Assembly (NCBI GenBank): GCA_002840895.1
Contig: PHCZ01000015.1
Coordinates: 1-35,410 of the forward strand
Reading direction: 5' to 3'
Length of the DNA: 35,410 nucleotides
DNA from: Bacteroidetes bacterium HGW-Bacteroidetes-8
Lineage (GTDB): Bacteria; Bacteroidota; Bacteroidia; Bacteroidales; UBA932
Part shown: positions 32,983 through 35,410 of the stretch, one piece after another
Position numbering within the stretch: the first letter of the stretch is position 1
Layout of the letters: the number at the start of each line of letters is the position of its first letter
Position numbers and translations under genes: made by a program
Notes under the pieces: model-generated
The model's database searches: none
Told to the model about the DNA's origin: nothing
What the model saw: the letters and a program-made list of their open reading frames with translations, nothing else

Positions 32983-34791
32983 ATGAAAAAAATAGATAAA
33001 AAAACAGTAATAATAGCCGCAGCTACTTTGGTGGTTGGTTTGCTGGCAGGATGGGTAATTTTTGGAGGAGAAAAAAGCAACTCTAACGACGGCCATAAGC
33101 ATGAAAAAACTGAAATAAACGGCGAGACGGTCTGGACTTGCTCTATGCACCCACAAATACGTCAAAGCGAGCCGGGCGACTGCCCAATTTGCGGTATGGA
33201 CTTAATTTCGTTGGAGGATGACCAAAACGCTGATATTAACCCTAATGCTATAAGTATGTCTTCCACAGCCTTGCAGTTAGCAAATGTTAGTACAGCAATT
33301 GTTGGGAAAATAAATCCGGTTAAACAGGTTCGCTTAAATGGGAAAGTGCAGGCAGATGAACGTTTGGTGTATTCTCAATCATCGCATATTCCGGGCAGGA
33401 TAGAAAAATTATTGGTGAATTTTACGGGTGAATTTGTGAACAAAGGACAAACTATTGCATATATTTATTCCCCTGAATTGGTTACTGCACAGGAAGAATT
33501 GTTTGAGGCACAGAAAATAGCGGAATCCCAACCACAATTATTTACAGCTGCCAAAGAAAAGTTAAAAAACTGGAAACTTTCTGACAAACAAATAGAAGAA
33601 ATATTGACTTCAGGAAAGACACAGGATGAATTTCCTGTACAAGCCGATGTTGCAGGGTATGTAACCTCTAAAATGATAAATCTGGGGGACTATGTTCGCA
33701 GAGGTGGTACTATCTACGAAATTGCCGACCTTTCTAAAGTATGGTTATTATTTGATGTGTATGAATCAGACATAAGCTGGATTAAAAAAGGTGATAAAGT
33801 AGAATTTACAATTGCCTCTTTGTCCGGAGAATCATTTACAAGTGCTATAACATATCTCGATCCTGTAATAGACCCAAAAACAAGGGTTGCAAAAGCAAGG
33901 GTAGAGTATAACAACACAAACGGAAAGTTGAAACCGGAAATGTTTGCCTCTGGGATGGTTAAAGCTAAATTGACCAATAAATCTAATTCACTTGTTGTAT
34001 CAAAAACGTCTGTTATGTGGACTGGCAAACGTTCCGTTGTGTACGTTAAAACAAATTCAGACAAAGGGGTCTATTTCATTATGCGTGAAGTAACTTTAGG
34101 TTTAGCTTTAGGAGATAGTTATATGGTTGAAAGCGGTTTAATGGAAGGAGAAGAAATTGCTGTAAACGGAACATTTAGCATAGATGCTGCTGCTCAGTTA
34201 GCTGGAAAACCCAGTATGATGAGCCCTGAAGGTGGTCAGGCAGTGACTGGTCATAACCACGGAGGAATGGACATAGGCGGAAATGAATCAAAAGAAGTAC
34301 AAGAGGTAACCCCAAAAACAACAGTGTCAAAAACTTTGACTATTGACAAACAGACTAAAGAGAATTTACAACCGCTGTATGCCAGCTACCTGAAATGGAA
34401 AGATGCCCTTACCAACGATGACTTCGCAGGTGCTCAAAAAATGGCAAGCAATATGAAGTCAGAATTGGATAAAATCAATATGAGTATGTTTAAAGGAGAT
34501 GCCCACAATTTATGGATGGACTTTCAGGACAGTCTAAGTAAAGGATTAGAACATATTCAGCATTTTTCCGACATAGAGCAATTGCGAAAAGCTTTTCAAA
34601 CTGTTTCGGCATCTATGATAGTAATGACAGAAACATTCACTCCACTGGCCGAAACCATTTACGTGCAACACTGCCCAATGGCAGATAACAACAAAGGGGC
34701 AGATTGGCTGAGTACTTATAAGGAAATTAAAAACCCATACTTTGGAAGCTCAATGCTCACTTGCGGAGAGGTAACCAAAGAAATTAAATAA
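32983..34791 (+). CDS. cusB: RND periplasmic adaptor with metal-binding head and DUF3347 tail (CusB-like)
   Basis: A 602-residue membrane-fusion protein. An N-terminal membrane helix (about 9-27) leads to a His-rich stretch (GHKHEK) and a small metal-binding domain with CSMHPQI and CPICGMDL (about 47-70). The HlyD-type body follows: barrel-sandwich (GRIEKLLVNFTGEFVNKGQ; FPVQADVAGYVTSKMINLGDYV), helical hairpin and beta-barrel parts. Residues about 455-600 form a DUF3347 domain (LQPLYASYLKWKDAL ... QHCPMADNNKGADWLS), common at the end of copper adaptors in Bacteroidota and probably a metal-binding helical bundle. A HNHGGMD linker precedes it. The metal-binding modules at both ends favour Cu/Ag as substrate. 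Confidence 0.92.
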   Translation: MKKIDKKTVIIAAATLVVGLLAGWVIFGGEKSNSNDGHKHEKTEINGETVWTCSMHPQIRQSEPGDCPICGMDLISLEDDQNADINPNAISMSSTALQLANVSTAIVGKINPVKQVRLNGKVQADERLVYSQSSHIPGRIEKLLVNFTGEFVNKGQTIAYIYSPELVTAQEELFEAQKIAESQPQLFTAAKEKLKNWKLSDKQIEEILTSGKTQDEFPVQADVAGYVTSKMINLGDYVRRGGTIYEIADLSKVWLLFDVYESDISWIKKGDKVEFTIASLSGESFTSAITYLDPVIDPKTRVAKARVEYNNTNGKLKPEMFASGMVKAKLTNKSNSLVVSKTSVMWTGKRSVVYVKTNSDKGVYFIMREVTLGLALGDSYMVESGLMEGEEIAVNGTFSIDAAAQLAGKPSMMSPEGGQAVTGHNHGGMDIGGNESKEVQEVTPKTTVSKTLTIDKQTKENLQPLYASYLKWKDALTNDDFAGAQKMASNMKSELDKINMSMFKGDAHNLWMDFQDSLSKGLEHIQHFSDIEQLRKAFQTVSASMIVMTETFTPLAETIYVQHCPMADNNKGADWLSTYKEIKNPYFGSSMLTCGEVTKEIK

Positions 34792-34824
34792 TCATTCTTA
34801 CACATAATTTTAAATTATAATAAT

Positions 34825-35226
34825 ATGAAAACAAAAATTTTAAGTTTAGTTAGTATATTCCTCTTGGGAACAAGTATGGTATTTGCACAAGTAAAAACCG
34901 AAAAATTTGAAGTAAAAGGCAACTGTGGTATGTGTGAAACACGCATTGAAAAAGCTGCAAAATCAGTTGATGGTGTTACCATAGCCGACTGGAATCAGGA
35001 AACCAAAATACTGGAGGTCTCCTTTAATGAATCCAAAACATCGGTACATAAGATACAAATGGCTATTGCAAAAGTGGGGCACGACACACCAATGCACAAA
35101 GCCACAGATGAAGTGTACAATGCACTTCCAGGATGCTGTAAATACGACCGTACACAGGAGAGCGAAGCGGGCTCTTTAAATTTAAAAAGTGCTACACCTT
35201 CTTCGAGAAGAACACAAAATTACTAA
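34825..35226 (+). CDS. Periplasmic heavy-metal-associated (HMA) protein with chimeric C-terminus
   Basis: A 133-residue protein: signal peptide (about 1-21, MVFAQ), then an HMA domain with GNCGMCETRIEKA (Cys34, Cys37), the CxxC metal site. A C-terminal stretch ALPGCCKYDR is the normal ending of this Bacteroidota family. From about residue 110 (TQESEAGSLNLKSATPSSRRTQNY) the reading enters the 116-bp MBL-derived repeat in a frame that is not the MBL frame. The native stop codon has been lost at the recombination junction near 35150-35155 and replaced by a random tail. The protein likely buffers or delivers copper to the pump encoded just upstream; the tail may not harm function. Confidence 0.88.
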   Translation: MKTKILSLVSIFLLGTSMVFAQVKTEKFEVKGNCGMCETRIEKAAKSVDGVTIADWNQETKILEVSFNESKTSVHKIQMAIAKVGHDTPMHKATDEVYNALPGCCKYDRTQESEAGSLNLKSATPSSRRTQNY

Positions 35227-35270
35227 ACTGGATGCAGGATAAGGGCTTCTGTATGCTGGTAAGGCCAACA
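35155..35270 (+). repeat. 116-bp direct repeat, right copy
   Basis: Same sequence as 27048-27163 with three substitutions. This copy keeps an open MBL frame throughout (GERSGLFKFKKCYTFFEKNT ... CMLVRPT) and continues on its right into MBL sequence that the left copy lacks. Confidence 0.9.
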
Positions 35271-35389
35271 CCCTTTTAATCTACTCCACTTGGAGCGAAT
35301 ACATCAACCCAGTTAGTGAGCTATACTTGCCTTTTTGGGGATATACCCTCTCCAGCCGTAGAATGCGAGGTAGAGGTATGGTAAGATAA
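35158..35389 (+). pseudogene. MBL-fold metallohydrolase internal fragment
   Basis: The frame is open through GERSGLFKFKKCYTFF and CMLVRPT to about 35270. After a frameshift it continues as TLLIYSTWSEYINPVSELYLPFW, the block missing from the copy at 26.4-27.3 kb, then degenerates to a stop at 35387-35389. It has no N-terminal part with HYHGDH. It is therefore a piece of a second MBL gene joined to the HMA gene. Sequence after 35389 shows nothing I can name. Confidence 0.7.
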
Positions 35390-35410
35390 GTATCAGATAT
35401 GAGATTTGGA

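Overview
The window looks like an accessory island from a low-GC member of the Bacteroidota. The evidence is AT-rich coding sequence, several TAnnTTTG-type -7 boxes (for example at 13036 and 24542), almost no Shine-Dalgarno signals, and families typical of that phylum (a HYC_CC_PP-like copper protein, a long CusA with a DUF3347-tailed CusB, DUF4143 ATPases). No tRNA or rRNA was recognised. Nearly every gene lies on the + strand.

Region 1 (1 to about 12.9 kb) reads as a chain of small gene units that resemble integron cassettes without an integrase. Several genes are bounded by RYYYAAC-like and GTTRRRY-like core boxes. The left box after a gene is complementary to the right box before it. Two complete hairpin sites are visible (733-787 and 4386-4518). 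Cargo: the tail of a serine beta-lactamase-family hydrolase, an isochorismatase remnant, a TIM-barrel lipoprotein, a possible HEPN-like protein, a PHP-plus-ATPase gene with two small partners (Ppl-like), a coiled-coil membrane protein, an unknown 233-residue protein, and a DUF6602/DUF4145 pair. An SH3-tailed amidase and a DUF4180 remnant interrupt the series. Three copies of a decayed mobile element start just after gene ends (9086, 10683, 12766); the first carries a deleted tyrosine-recombinase fragment. A triple 18-bp repeat, probably an IS end, follows the Ppl-like unit.

Region 2 (13.0-24.2 kb) is one compact operon: a small HTH regulator, a SNF2-type helicase with a degenerate PLD-like N-terminus, DUF4391, a two-helix membrane protein, a type III (beta-class) DNA methyltransferase, a DUF1016/YhcG-type PD-(D/E)XK protein, and a type III Res helicase-nuclease. 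It is a type III restriction-modification core with an added helicase module and should act as phage defence. I could not match it securely to a named system.

Region 3 (24.2-27.3 kb) holds a DUF4143 ATPase behind three tandem 23-24-bp repeats, then a decayed pair: a PD-(D/E)XK-like gene with in-frame stops and an MBL-fold hydrolase with a frameshift, a nonsense codon and an internal deletion.

Region 4 (27.4-35.2 kb) is a heavy-metal (probably Cu/Ag) efflux operon: HYC_CC_PP-like protein, CusA-type RND pump, TolC-like channel, CusB-type adaptor and a periplasmic HMA protein. It is flanked by a 116-bp direct repeat, both copies of which are pieces of the MBL-fold coding sequence. The right copy has replaced the natural 3' end of the HMA gene.
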